From contig NW_026960607.1 in assembly GCF_021018805.1 (NCBI RefSeq), forward strand, positions 4,714,501 through 4,778,500: a stretch of 64,000 nt of DNA, written 5' to 3'. The DNA comes from Prinia subflava (lineage: Eukaryota; Chordata; Aves; Passeriformes; Cisticolidae). A program made the translations under genes and the position numbers. Position 1 is the stretch's first letter. Every line of letters starts with the position of its first letter. The notes under the pieces were generated by a model. The model was not told where the DNA came from and searched no databases. It saw only the letters and a program-made list of their open reading frames with translations. Positions 31,412 to 43,479 of this stretch are shown here, piece after piece.

Positions 31412-32700
31412 AGTTCTGGTGAAGGACATGGGCCAGATGCTGAAGGAGCACCCTTCCCTAGTGGTGGCCTCATTGGCCTCATTAGCCCCAGCTGGTGGCA
31501 AACCCTCCCCCTGCCCTGAAGAGGGAGAATCTGAAGGTGCAGCAGTGGAACCCACAGACGTTAAAACCGTCCAGGTTCCAGCTGAACCACAGGGGCAGTC
31601 ACAGCCAGCAGCAGTTGCCCCTGTGGAAAAGAAGAAATATAAGATGAAATCAGAGCACCCAGGTGATAAAGATAAAAAAAGAGGGCCCTCACAACCCACA
31701 GGAGAGCCAGAGGTTGAGATCATCACAGAGTCCCTGTCATATGAAAATCTCCGTAGTCTGCAAAAAGATGTTGCACGACGGGGACGTGAGCCTTGTACAA
31801 CCTAGTTACTTCGGGTCTGAGACCTTATGGTTAGAAGTGTGCAACTGGATGGTAGTGAGGCAAAGAATATGAGACCCTTGACCCAAGACTCAGGTGTGAA
31901 TCAAGTATTTCTAAAGGAGCAAGGACCCCTTCACCTTTGGGAGCGGCTTTTAATGAGTGTAAGGGAGAGGTTTGTCCACAAAGACAGAATGCAGGAGCAC
32001 CACGATAACATGCGCTGGAAGACTCTTGAGGAAGAGATCCAACAGCTGAGAAAAGTGGCAATACTAGAAGTACTTTTTGGGAGGGGTGGACAGCATGACA
32101 ATGACCCCGACAGTCAGGTGCACAGGGCAAATGTTGTAGAATCTAGCAACTAAAGGGCCATCTGAATACACCACGTTCATGGCAACGATTAATGTTGATA
32201 CCAACCGAGAGACTGTAGGTTCTGTAGCCAGCAAGCTTAGAAATTTTGACAGTATGATCAGTAGTCCAATGCAGACTCAAGTCTCTGCCATGGTTAAGGA
32301 ACTCCAAGAGGAGATAAGGGAAGTAAAGGAAGAGATGAGGAGGAACAGTTCCCATGTGGTACCGGTGCGAGTCACAGGCCCGAGAGCCAGAGCCCAACGT
32401 CCCTGAGCTAGAGAGAGAGGGTACACCTCACGAGCTGACCTGTGGTCCTTCCTGCGTGACCATAAAGAAGACATGGGAAGGTGGGATAAGAAACCCACTT
32501 CTGCCCTAGCAGCACGGGTGCGTGAGCTCAAAGAGAGAAACACTAACCAAGGGGGTTCCACTAGAATGAAAGTAGCCTCAGCCTCCCATGACCAGGCTGT
32601 CAGGTATTATAAAAATGAAGACGCTCTGTCAGATCCCCTTGAAGGAACTTCTACTATGTATGCACAGGAAAAGAGTAGTAACCAGTGCTAGAGGGGCCCT
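31412..32700 (+). pseudogene. ERVL-like gag, main portion
   Basis: Continues the outer element's gag in the frame left at 14742. First comes a Pro/Lys/Glu-rich stretch, then ITESLSYENLRSLQKD (about 31720-31770), the start of the capsid-like region. The frame stops at 31805 and the remaining capsid is scattered over other frames (31827-32153, 32179-32406, 32473-32691), including a Glu-rich coiled-coil-like segment KELQEEIREVKEEMRR. Multiple frameshifts; not functional. No zinc knuckle was found, which fits ERVL Gag. Confidence 0.75.
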
Positions 32701-32779
32701 GCCTCTAGCCAGGAAGAAGCACGATAAAATGGAGTCTTTTGGACTGTATATATTCTATGGCCTAGCACATCAGAGCCAC

Positions 32780-35735
32780 AGAAATATGAAGCTTTAGTTG
32801 ATACTAGTTCACAGTGTACCCTAATGCCATCGGGACATGTGGGAACAGAACCTATTTCCATTGTCAGTGTGATGAGGAGATCACAAGAATTGACTCTGTT
32901 GGAAGCCGAGGTGAGCCTGACTGGGAAGGAGTGGCAGAAACATCCGATTGCAACTGGCCCAAAGGCTCCGAGTATTCTGGGCATAGACTTTCTCAAGAAT
33001 AGCTATTACAAAGACCCGAAGGGACTCAGGTAGGCTTTTAGAATAGCTGCTGTAGAGGCAGAGTGCATTAAGAAATTAAACACCTTGCCTGGATTATCAG
33101 AGAACCCATCTGCAGTAAGACTACTGGAGGTAGGAGAGCAACGAGTACCTGTTGCCACTTCGACGGTGCATCGCCAGCAGTATCAGACGAATCGAGATGC
33201 TGTGATCCCACTCCACAAGATGATCCAAGAGCTGGAGAGCCAAGGGGTAGTCAGCAAAACCCACTCACCCTTCAACAGCCCTATTTAGCCTGTACGCAAG
33301 TCTAATAGAGAATAGAGACTGACTGTGGACTATCGTGCCTTGAATGAAGTGACTCCACCGCTGAGTGCCGCTGTGCCGGACCTGCTGGAACTCCAGTACG
33401 AGCAGGAGTCCAAGGCAGCGAAGTAGTACGCCACAATCGACATCGTTAATGTATTTTTCTCCATTCCCCTAGGTGCAGAATGCCGGCCTCAGTTTGCTTT
33501 CACCTGGAGGGGTGTGCAGTACACCTGGAACCGACTGCCCCAGGGGTGGAAGCACAGTCCCACCATCTGCCATGGACTGATCCAAGCTGCACTAGAAAAG
33601 GGTGAGGCTCCAGAACATCTACAGTACATTGATGACATCATTGTGTGGGGGAACACGGCAAGGGAAGTGTTTGAGAAATGAGAGAAGATCATCCAGATGC
33701 TCCTGGAAGCTGGTTTTGCCATCAAAAAGAGCAAAGTCAAGGGACCTGCTAAGGAGATCCAGTTCCTGGGAGTAAAGTGAGAAGATAGGCGGCGTCAGAC
33801 TCCCACTAAAGTCATCAGTAAGATCACTGCGATGTCTCCACCGACCAGCAAGAAGGAAACACAAGCTTTCCTAGGCGCCATAGGCTTTGAGAGAATGCAC
33901 ATTCCTAAGTACAGCCAGATTGTGAGCCCTCTCTACCTGGTTACTCGCAAGAAGAACGATTTCCATTGGGGCCCTGAACAGCAACAAGCCTTTGCCCAGA
34001 TCAAGCAGGAGATCGCTCATGCAGTAGCCCTTAGCCCAGTCAGGACAAGACCAGAAGTAAAGAACATGCTCTACTCTGCAGCTGGGAACCATGGCCTGTC
34101 CTGGAGCCTTTGGCAGAAGGTGCCTGGTGAGACTCGGGGTCGACCACTGGGATTCTGGAGTCGGAGCTACAGAGGGTCTGAAGCCAACTACACCCCAACA
34201 AAGAAATCTTAGCTGCCTATGAAAGAGTTCAAGCTGCCTCAGAAGTGATTGGCACAGAAGCACAACTCCTCCTGGCACCCCAACTACCAGTGTTGGAGTA
34301 GATGTTCAAAGGAGAAGTTCCCTCTACCCACCACACCACCGACGCCACATGGAGCAAATGGACTGCCCTCATTACACAGCGTGCCCAAATTGGGAAACTA
34401 AATCGTCCTGGGATTCTGGAGGTAATTACCAATTGGCCTGAAGGTGAAAGCTTCAGTCTTACTGGTGAAGAGGGAGAAGAGCAAGTGACCCGTGCCGAAG
34501 AAGCTCCACCATATAACCAACTGCCGGCAGAAGACACACGCTACGCTCTTTTTACTGATGGTTCCTGTCGCCTCGTGGGGATGAACCGCAAGTGGAAAGC
34601 AGCCGTATAGAGACACACACAACAGGTTGCACAAGCCACTGAAGGAGAAAGTAGATCAAGTCAACTTACAGAACTCAAGGCTATTCAATTAGCCCTAGAC
34701 ATTGCTGAGGAAGAGAAGTGGCCAAAGCTCTACCTCTACACTGATTCATGGATGGTGGCCAATGCTCTGTGAGGTTGGCTGGAAAGGTGGAAAAAGGCCA
34801 ACTGGCAGCGTGGGGGAAAACCAATCTGGGCTGCTGATGAGTGGAAAGACATTGCTGCTCAGGTAGAGAAGCTACCTGTAAAAGTCCGCCATGTAGATAC
34901 CCACGTCCCCAAGAGTCAAGCTAATACAGAGCACCGAAACAATGAGCAAGTAGATCAAGCTGCCAAGATAGAAGTGTCCAAAATAGACTTAGATTGTCAA
35001 CACAAGGGAGAGTTGTTCCTAGCTGGATGGGCCCATGACGCCTCGGGTGATCAAGGCAGAGATGCCACCTATAAGTGAACACGTAACTGAGAGGTGGATC
35101 TAACCATAGACAGCATTTCTCAAGTTATCCATGACTGTGAGACGTGTGCTGCAATCAAGCAGGCCAAGCGAGTGAAGCCCCTATGGTATAGCAGGCAGTA
35201 GTTCAAATACAGGTATGGGGAAGCCTGGCAAATTGACTACATCACCCTTCAACAAACCCGCCAAGGCAAGCGCTACATACTAACCATGGTGGAAGCCACC
35301 ACTAGATAGCTAGAAACCTACCCTGTGCCTCACGCTACTGCCCGGAACACCATCCTAGGCCTAGAAAAGCAAGTTCTGTAGAGACATGGCACCCCTGAGA
35401 GAATTGAGTCAGACAATGAGACCCATTTCAAAAACAGCCTTATAGCAACCTGGGCTAGGGAACATGGCGTTGAGTGGGTGTACCATATTCCTCATCATGC
35501 ACCAGCAGCCAGGAAAGTTGAACAGTGCAATGGCCTGCTTAAAACCACCTTGAAAGCACTGGGTGAGAAAACTTTCAAGAACTGGAAGATTAATTTAGCA
35601 AAAGCCACATGGTTAGTGAACACTCGAGGTTCCACCAACCAAGCAGGCCCTGCCCAATCTGAGCCCCTGAAAACAACAGATGGAGATAAGGTTCCAGTAG
35701 TACACATGAGAAGTATGCTGAGAAAAACTGTTTAG
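32780..35735 (+). pseudogene. ERVL-like pro-pol, heavily degraded
   Basis: A protease remnant reads ALVDTSSQCTLMPSG (about 32795) and LGIDFLK. RT follows from about 33160, with LTVDYRALNEVTPP, LPQGWKHSPTIC and YIDDIIVWG (about 33630). RNase H is seen at YALFTDGSC (about 34540) and integrase from about 35090, ending with YHIPHHAPAARKVEQ and NGLLKTTLKALG (35478-35570). In-frame stops recur (for example TAG at 33286-33288, and others near 33425, 33680, 33780 and 34210). This is the source for the ERVL assignment. Confidence 0.85.
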
Positions 35736-36007
35736 ATTAATTCTGCCTCCAGCAAAGACAATCCCATCCGTGGGGTTGTCTTCGCTCAGGGACCAGGATG
35801 CACCTAGTAGGTGATGCAAAAAGATAGAGAGATCCGATGCATACCTCAAGGAGACCTTGTTTTAGGATGAACTACCCACATCACGTGTCTGTACCTATAT
35901 CTTTATGTATATATGTATATAATTTAAGTAGTGCATGTGTGTATATATTTTTAAAGGTTTAAATTCAATGTAATAGGTTGGTATGGAAAAAAATTCGGGG
36001 TAGATAA

Positions 36008-36830
36008 TGTTAGGAGTTAGATTTGCCTCTTTTTTCATTTACAGATTTTTTTCCGATACGTTTCTAAGAAACTTTGATGACAGTACTTAGCCAGAACAAA
36101 AAGAGTAGTTGAAAGACATAGCAGCACAAGGCTACACCTATTGTTTTTAAGTCTCTTGGAGTGTACCTCAGAGGAGAGAGATAACACGAGCTTTAAGAAA
36201 AGTAAAAAGACAGAGCTGAGGGAAGGGAGGCATTCTTGCTCTCAGCATCGAGGGAGACAGTCAAGCTGCCCCTCAGTGCAGGAAGAGTTCATGGCCATCA
36301 CTCTGCCTCTACCTCGTCCTGGGAAATCCACCATCATCTGCTTGTGTACCCGAGAATCCTGAGCTCGTTTTCTCCAGCCCTTGCCCCCACTGCTGCTGCT
36401 TCTTCGGAGCTTTGAGGCTCTCCTGCTACTCTGTAGCCCTGCACTGCCCAGCCCTGCCGGGACACCCCCTGCTGCTCAAGCTACCAGTGCAGAGCTCCTC
36501 ATCTCATCCACCAGCCCGGAACTTTCCACCGTTTCATCTCAGCCTCTCGGGGTCCTGCAGAGACACCAAGATCAAACTGCCCCAGGGTTTTTGTGAAAGA
36601 AAGCCCTCAATGTTCTTAGTTCTGTTTATTACTAATGCTGTAGTTGTTGTTTGTTTGTTGTTTTGTCATATATACTAGTAAAGAACTGTTATTCCTATCC
36701 CCATACCTCTGTCTGAAAGCCCCTTCAATTTTCTAAAATAGAATAATTTAGAGGGAGGAGATTCGAATTCTCCATCTCTAAAGAAGTCCTGCCCCCTTCC
36801 TAGCAGATACCTGTCTTTCAAACCAAGACA
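36008..36830 (+). repeat. 3' LTR of the outer ERVL-like provirus
   Basis: Begins TGTTAGGAGTTAGATTTGCC and ends AAACCAAGACA, followed by TGCAC. A purine-rich segment with A7 at about 35985-36000 precedes it as a decayed polypurine tract. It contains about 25 bp near 36090 missing from the 5' LTR. Confidence 0.92.
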
Positions 36831-36835
36831 TGCAC

Positions 36836-37888
36836 CTGTTTCCAAAGCTCAGATTTAGTCAATCCGAAGGTACCCACTGGAGGTTTTCTAGCTGCCAGCT
36901 CCAAACGTTGGATCACTTTCACCTCCTGCATCTATCAGTGAAGCAAACAAGGCCCCCATCCTGTGATGCTGGTCTGCGCACCACACATTCCTGACTGTGC
37001 TCAGCTACACCTGTTGGAGCTCATACCCATGGACTCTCTGTGGGTTTGCCTAGGTCTCCTGTAGTTTCAGTGGAATGCTTGAGGCAGGAGGCTAGGCTGC
37101 ATAAGGCAGTAGAGACTGCAGTTCTGTGGCAGGATCCAAGGTAGATTTGAATATTTACTGTAAGAGTCAAATGATTGCAGTTAACATTTAGCTGAGTTAG
37201 AGGCACCAGATAACCTGTGCTAATTTAACATGTTTAATATCTTATACTTGACATCATTTTTTTGTCACTTAAAGCTATCACTTTAACTACAAAATCCCTA
37301 AATCATTTACGACAGTTAATAGGCTGGATATTTCTATTTCTCTATATATTTAAAGGGAAATTTTCAAGAACACAAAAGTTAGGCAGGCAACCATCATCCT
37401 CTAAAGGCAATTGTTTTTTCAGGAAATGTTCCTTCAAATAGATGAGATACTTATATTAAGGTTTATTCATGGATAAGCGCTTATATCCCACAGTATTAAT
37501 ACCTATTAAGTTATCTCTGACTGGCTGGTCCTTGTACACTCCAGTGAGTTCAATCCTTGCAACAGGGCCATTAATCTTTATCGCCGTGAATGATTTACAA
37601 TCTTAGATGACCCTTCTCTATGTTAAAAGAAGAAAAAAACAGCCAAAAAACCCCCTGCAAAAAATCCCCAAAAATCAAAACCCCCCAGACACCATGGTGA
37701 GCACATACAAGGAGGAAGCACATTGTGTAAATTCGTAAGAAGTACAACCTTTCTGCCCTCATAATATTGGAGAAGTATCAAGACTGCACAGAAAAAGTCA
37801 GAGGTTTTTAAGCATCTACACGGATGTAAACAGTTAATGAGTGGCTATTACTGCACGACCACCAAAGCTTTAGGAAAGCACAGAGCTG
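36836..37888. other. Intergenic, no gene seen
   Basis: Ordinary AT-rich sequence with no long frame and no recognised repeat. Confidence 0.5.
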
Positions 37889-37889
37889 T

Positions 37890-39401
37890 GTTGTTACAGC
37901 CTGAGAAATAATGCCCTCACATCAATACAGACTTGTTATGAACAAGTTTCCTGGTTGGGAGGGGCTGGGCTGCCCCTGCCCTGGCCCCGTGATGGGAGGG
38001 TTGCCCCGCCCGCCCCCCCCCCCGGGGGAAAGCGCAGAGCATGCATTGGGGCATGTTAAAAGAGCTCTGGGAGTGAAGCCCCCCTCCTCCCAGTTTGAGC
38101 CCTTGCCCAGCCTTTTGGAGGAATGGGGGTTTGTTGGAGTCCATGTTTCCATGGATCCTCTGCAGAGAGTGAGAAGTACAGAGATAGAATTAAAACCTTT
38201 AGAAAAATTAGAATATATAAAGCTTTATGTGCATAAAGTAGAAATCTAACCCTCAGCTTTAAGTTTTACATGCCCTAAGTCCTAGTTGTTAGTGTACAAG
38301 GACAGAGCTTTAGGCCTAGTGATAGAGTATAGACACAACAAAAATAGAGTAGAGTACTGTTTATAATTTTTAGTATGAATTTTATGTACAACAAGGTAGA
38401 ACCTTATGCTAGTAAGATAGAGTATTACGTTAATAGATATGCTATGTGCATAGGTTTTGACGCTGTTTTTCGTAATTTTACGAACTTTAGAATTGTACCT
38501 AGATTGGTTAGTGTGTAGATAAAGTATATGAATATGCATTTTGTAATTTGGGATAAAAAGCCTCTGTGTCGGTCGGTCGATTGATCAATCCGATCTATCG
38601 ATCCAACCTCCACTTTCTGCAGCCTGAGGAAGGAGCCCTGCCAGGGAGCCGAATGAGATTCTAAAGGTACCATCTATTGTAGCCTGGGATCTGGGCCCTG
38701 GGGTCCCGTCCCTTCCCCCTGAGAGGGTTCGGGACCCCAGGACCCCTCCTTGCCCCTTCCCTTTTCCCATCCGGCGTTTGCCCTGGAACTCTGTTCGGGG
38801 ATGCTAGGGAGTCTGCGACGGTTCAGGACCCCGGGACCCCTTCCTGTCCCTGCAATCCCTGTGATCGGGAACTCTGCCAAGTTCGGGATCTCCCATTGCC
38901 ACTGTGGCCCTGCGTTCGGGAACTCTGCCGGGTTTGGGACCCCCCCCCCCCCCCCATTGCCACTGTGATCCCCGCGGCCAGGACCCCTGTCTGGGATCTG
39001 TGATCTTGTGTTCCCTTTCTGTTATTGTGACCCTACGGTTGGAAAATCCTGCTTGGGGTCAGGAGATGGGAGGCTGACTTACCTAGAGGCTGTAATGTCA
39101 GATTTATGCTTGCTTATAGTCTTACTAGAGTTTTGCTTGTTAGGAATTCTATGCTTTGTTTGCTGTTTCATTAGAACTTTGTTAAGATTCCTATGCCTTG
39201 CTTAGTGTTTTATTTAGACTTTGCTTGTTTATGTTTATAATTGATTGTATTGTAAGACTGCTCTTAGGACTCTCGCACCTTCAGATACATGCTTTTATAT
39301 AATAAACCACTTTGCTTAGATACTAAAATGCTGTAAGACCTTATAGAGACTCTATACCCGTACAACGACCTCGGCAGGGGTTTTTCCTGTTTAACCCCCA
39401 C
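37890..39401 (+). repeat. LTR-like block, boundaries not resolved
   Basis: It has features of a long LTR read on the plus strand: a TATA-like GGGATAAAAAG at about 38549, a GC-rich downstream part, AATAAA at 39300-39305, and an end at about 39401 in AACCCCCACA. I could not find convincing TG/CA ends with a matching target duplication, and no second copy is in the window. Poly-C runs occur at about 38012 and 38940. Confidence 0.35.
38690..39010 (+). repeat. GC-rich degenerate minisatellite
   Basis: Imperfect units of about 60 bp recur four to five times, each with a version of CGGGAACTCTGCC, GTTCGGGA(T/C)C and CCATTGCCACTGTG. One unit holds a C run of about 18. The repeats lie inside the LTR-like block. 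Confidence 0.6.
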
Positions 39402-40559
39402 ACCCCAGCCAGTTTGAGTAGGGAGGGAAGCTGCCCTGAAGAAAAGTTGCCTGGCAACACTTTCCTACCTCATTAAAATGTGAAAAGGAGCGACTCCGGC
39501 CTTGATTGCCCAGTTATTGTTCTTTGTAACTACCTCCTTCAGCAAGAATACCTCTGCTGTGACCAAGACCAATGCATATGCATTTGTATATGCAAATAAA
39601 ACCGACCCAGTGGATCTTGGGAGGGATTTTTAGGGAAACTGCACTCCAAGACAAGAAGCTAGATTCATCAGAGGAGAATTAGATAGTGCCCTGGCCGAGC
39701 AAGGAGTGGATGCACCCCCTAGCTTAGTTTGAAGATTCACCATGACCTATGAGGAGTCTGAATGGAATGGGAACGAGCCAGCTTAAGCGACACAGACAGA
39801 CAACGGGAAACTCTCGAAGGTTTTCCCTGAGGGTAAAGAGCTGACTCTGCACTCCAGTGGCAGACTCCCCCCTCCCCCCCCCCCACTGCTCTGCCTTCTG
39901 ATGGTTGACCAGAGAGAACTCCTAGCTGTTCCTATGGGAACAAGGACTCTGCATCTACTGTTTGCAGTAGAATGATGAACTGGGACAGCACCTGCTCCTT
40001 TGGATGGCTGCAGCAGCGTGGAAAACTCCGATCGGACTCTGCAATCCTGCTGATGACTTTGATAATGAGCTGATCACTTTAATAAAGAGCTGAATATTAA
40101 TAAAGACATATGCCCTGTTCTTTTCAGACTGAGATAACATCCAAGATAAAATCTGAAACCACTGAAGTGTTGCATTCGCTACACAAGCTAAAGATGAAAA
40201 GCTGCTGCTTCTCATCTTCTTGTTCATAATGTGCAACAGCAAAAACTAGCCTGAGAACCTGGAAGAATTCAGCAGATTGAAATTACTTCAGAAGTAAAGA
40301 AAAAAGGATTTTTGTACGCATTAATGGTATGCCTATTTCTTTGTCTCACCAAAAGAACTGCAGCATTATCCCAGAAAACAAGAATACAACTTCCCAAATT
40401 ATGCCAAAGCCAACTAGTAAGATTGTACGTCCAGCTCCGAGGAAATGCTGTGGAACATAATGGGGTATTTGCTGGCCAGAACAGAAAACTTGAAACGCAT
40501 GCTACATTTTTTTCCCCAGAGAGCACAGCAGCTGCTGGCTCGCAAAAGCACCAAACCAC
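39402..40559. other. Intergenic 5' of the CpG island
   Basis: Contains AATAAA-bearing segments (39595, 40081, 40099) and a C-run near 39870, suggestive of further old LTR material, but no family or duplication could be established. Confidence 0.4.
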
Positions 40560-40903
40560 CCCAAAACGGGAACGACTGTTATTTTCGCCCTTCTACGTCT
40601 CCCTTGGGAACCACTCCACACCGCCCCGCGTCCGAAACGCGCGCCCGTCCTGCACGCGTCCTCCGCCCGAGCCCGGGCGCCCCGCGGCCGCCGCGACATC
40701 CTCACCGCCGGGGCTGCTGCGCTCTCCCAGCCCCGCGCACTCGGTGGCAGGGCGGGGCCCGCGCAAACTTGCGCGGCCGCCCCGCGAAGGGAGGGGAGCT
40801 GAGCCGCGCCGAGAACCGACCTGAGCCGAGCTGAGCAGGACCGACCTGAGCCAAACCGAGACGAGCCGAGCTCGCCGTGGCGGCTCCGCGCCCGCGCCGC
40901 GTT

Positions 40904-40905
40904 AC
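40904..40905 (-). other. Candidate splice donor of an NPY5R 5' UTR exon
   Basis: On the minus strand CGCGCGCAG|GTAACG; AG|GTAA matches the donor consensus well. It would end a non-coding exon at 40906 pointing to NPY5R. Predicted by eye. Confidence 0.35.
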
Positions 40906-41281
40906 CTGCGCGCGTGTCCCGCTGCGAGGCGGGGGCGGCGCGGGCGCGGCGAGGCGGCGGCTCCGGTCCGCACTCACGGCCGCCACACGGGGGGGCGGAG
41001 CGCGGATCCGCGGCAGCGGGGGGAGGCGCGCAGCCCCCCGGGCTGGTGGCGCATCTTACGCGGGTGCCGCGGCGGCGCCGGAGCTCGCCTGCGGCCAAGG
41101 GTCTGGCCCCGGGGCTGGGGGTGCTGCCGTTGCTGCCGCACTCGCAGCTCGCTCGGCGGGGCCGGTACTGGGGCTGCAGCGCGGGCACATTTCGGGAGGC
41201 CGCTCCGGGCAGCCTTGGAGCCCGGTATTTCAGCGCCGCACGGTGCGACAATCAGAGTTTCCATGGAAATGCTGCGAGACG

Positions 41282-41283
41282 GT
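41282..41283 (+). other. Candidate splice donor of an NPY1R 5' UTR exon
   Basis: GCGAGACG|GTAAATAC on the plus strand at the downstream edge of the CpG island. It would join to the acceptor at 51706-51707. Predicted by eye; other donors are possible. Confidence 0.35.
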
Positions 41284-41290
41284 AAATACA

Positions 41291-42663
41291 CCCTGCGCTC
41301 GCCGGTGCTTACGGGGTGCTCGCAGTGCCTCACCCAGCACTCAGGGCACGGCGTTTCGCAAAAGTGAAACGCGCTGCGAGTCTCGGGACATAGCGAGGTG
41401 CGAGCACAGACAGGCTTTTAATTTCTATTTTAGAACAGGTAGAAGGCGATGGATTTCCCCCAAACAGTTTTCCTTGCTGAGCTGAGTTCGTTTCTTACAG
41501 AGCAAAATATCTGAAGGGTGGTTTTAATTTCATCTAACAATCAGTGGGAAAGCAGGGCATTTTCTTACGTGAGCAACATTTTAAAGCCTAAAAATTGTTT
41601 GGTATGTCATAGTACAAAGCATGAAAATACAAACTGCTACTCTCACCAGCTGTTGTCTTCTAGCACAACAGTCATTGATCATAGTCCTATTAAAGAGCTG
41701 CTGGAGAATTCAGTGACATGCGGGTCCCTGGGAGCACAAGTGGCAGAATCTGACACAGAAATGTAATGACTTTCCCATTTGCCAAGGTGCTACTTTGACA
41801 GTTGATATTAGCACAGCGCCGCTGAAAAGCTGTTGGTATAATTAGCCTGTGAAAGACTGTACCACACAAAGACAAAACAACTGGATCAATAATATTGTAA
41901 AAATAACCTTTGAAAAGTCCAGGTAGGTTCCTTATTTAACTTGGATATTGGGAAAATACTCATTGAGCGATCCAGGAACAAATAATCTTCATCTTCAGCA
42001 GATGAGCTCAGGATGGCAAAGAAGATTTCATCCTGTCTTCTTTTGAAGATTCCATCCCATCTTCTTTTGCCTGCTTCTGCATAATTCACCACCCACTGCT
42101 GGTGAATCACTGCATGTGCAAGTCGAGCACAGGGAGCTGCCAGGTGGAAGTGACGTGCCAATCCATCTCATTGTATTAACTCTCCTGTTAGTCACAACGG
42201 AGAACAGAATTAATCCTTTTCAGGCCTGAGCAGCTGTTCTTAGCATTTTTGACCATCTTCCCACCTAACACTGATGATTTTGAAGCCTTTCACACAAATT
42301 TTTGACCCATAGATAGAAACTCACTATGGCTCTAAGACATGATGGGGGCGATTAATATTTTCCCTACTTTTCTTGGGATTCTCCCTTCTCCCCTGGGAAC
42401 CAGGAGAGCTTCCCACATTGCTGGCCCCACTGCTTGAAGTGGAAGGTCTCTCCTGGAAAAAGTGAAGTTTTAAAGACACTACATCTCTCTATGGAAACTG
42501 CTGGCTACAGCAGACTGATATTGTCTTTTAAAATCTAAATTTGCTGGCAGAGCTCAATGGGAAATTAAAGTTTCTTACATTGCACAAGTGTGATTTATGT
42601 GGGATGCCACTGTACCTTCATGAAGGTACAAATAACCCACCATCCTGTTAAGCCATTTCTAAG
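41291..42663. other. Presumed NPY1R first intron, proximal part
   Basis: No coding frame of note and no recognised repeat. The sequence returns to ordinary composition within about 150 bp of the CpG island. Confidence 0.45.
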
Positions 42664-42669
42664 GTCACC

Positions 42670-43473
42670 TGTCGGAGTCTAGAACATCCCTCTGGCCACC
42701 CTGGAGGGTTTGGAGACCGAACGGGGGGTCTGGGATCTGTACAGGGGGGGTCAGTTAGACCCACACGGATCCCAGGAGGACACTGACTCTGATTCCTGTC
42801 CTTGGGAGTGAACACTCACATGCAGGAAGAATCACAAATCCTAAGAATTTAAAATAAGTAGTGGATGCTTTATTATAGAATATAAATATAGAAATTAGGA
42901 TTCTTAGCATATGGGGCTGAGGAGACAAGATGGAGGAACTGGGGAGTGGCCCCTGTCCTCCTTGTTCTTGCTCTCGCTCCCCATCTTGTGCTGAGTTGGG
43001 TTTTAGAGATTGGCTTAGAGTAGAACTGACATGTTAGTAAAGGTAGTAGGTATTGGTAAAATTTAGTAAATAAAAAATACGTGTTGGACAGTGGTTGGGT
43101 CAGGGGTACCGTACTTAAGGTGCGGGGCTCTCTGATCCGCCCAGTCTGCCGCGTGTCCTGCTCTGCTGGGGATGCCTCACAGAGCTGAGAAAGAACTAAG
43201 ATAAGGTACCCTGCCAGGGAGCCCTGGCAGAGCTGAAAAAGGACTGAGATAATGAAGAATAAACAACCTTGGAAATGTGCACCAGCAGACTCAGCTTGTC
43301 ATCTCTACCTCTGGTGTGTAACACTTAGGGCAAAGAGAAGACTGAAAACCTTATTACCTCTGGGAACAGCAACCCAGGGGAGACTCCCAGGGAACAGCAA
43401 CCTTGGGAGAACCCTTATTACCTTGGGGGTCAGCAACCCCAAGGAGAATCTCAGGGAAACAATAACCTTGAGA
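42670..43473 (+). mobile_element. Solo LTR, class II family A
   Basis: Starts TGTCGGAGTCTAGAACATCC and ends AACCTTGAGA, bounded by a perfect 6-bp duplication GTCACC (42664-42669 and 43474-43479). Two related copies lie at 53226-54031 and 61199-61955, both inverted relative to this one. The 3' part has short repeats of GGAACAGCAACC with CTTATTACCT. All three copies end in GA instead of CA when defined by their duplications. Confidence 0.92.
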
Positions 43474-43479
43474 GTCACC

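Larger units (their letters stand above)
13259..36830 (+). mobile_element. Outer provirus: ERVL-like, decayed, carrying two nested insertions
   Basis: Two LTRs of one family (13259-14058 and 36008-36830) in the same orientation are bounded by a perfect 5-bp target duplication TGCAC at 13254-13258 and 36831-36835. Internal sequence lies at 14059-14742 and 31412-36007 and includes a PBS, gag remnants and a pol of ERVL type with many stops. A class II element at 14749-31405 splits its gag. Removing that element and one copy of its 6-bp duplication restores gag-frame continuity across the junction. The LTRs differ visibly more than those of the inner elements, so this is the oldest layer. Confidence 0.93.
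40565..41290. promoter_or_regulatory. CpG island, candidate shared NPY1R/NPY5R promoter
   Basis: About 700 bp with very high GC and abundant CpG in an otherwise AT-rich region. It lies between the divergent genes, about 31 kb from the NPY5R start and 10.5 kb from the NPY1R start. Candidate donors face outward on both strands (see next entries). Mammalian Y1 and Y5 genes are known to be divergent with overlapping 5' regions. Long open frames on both strands here (for example 40502-41251) are a result of GC richness. Confidence 0.6.

Noticed and set aside
40502..41485. Several long Arg/Ala/Pro-rich frames on both strands
   Set aside because: They overlap in all frames of the CpG island, where GC richness removes stop codons.
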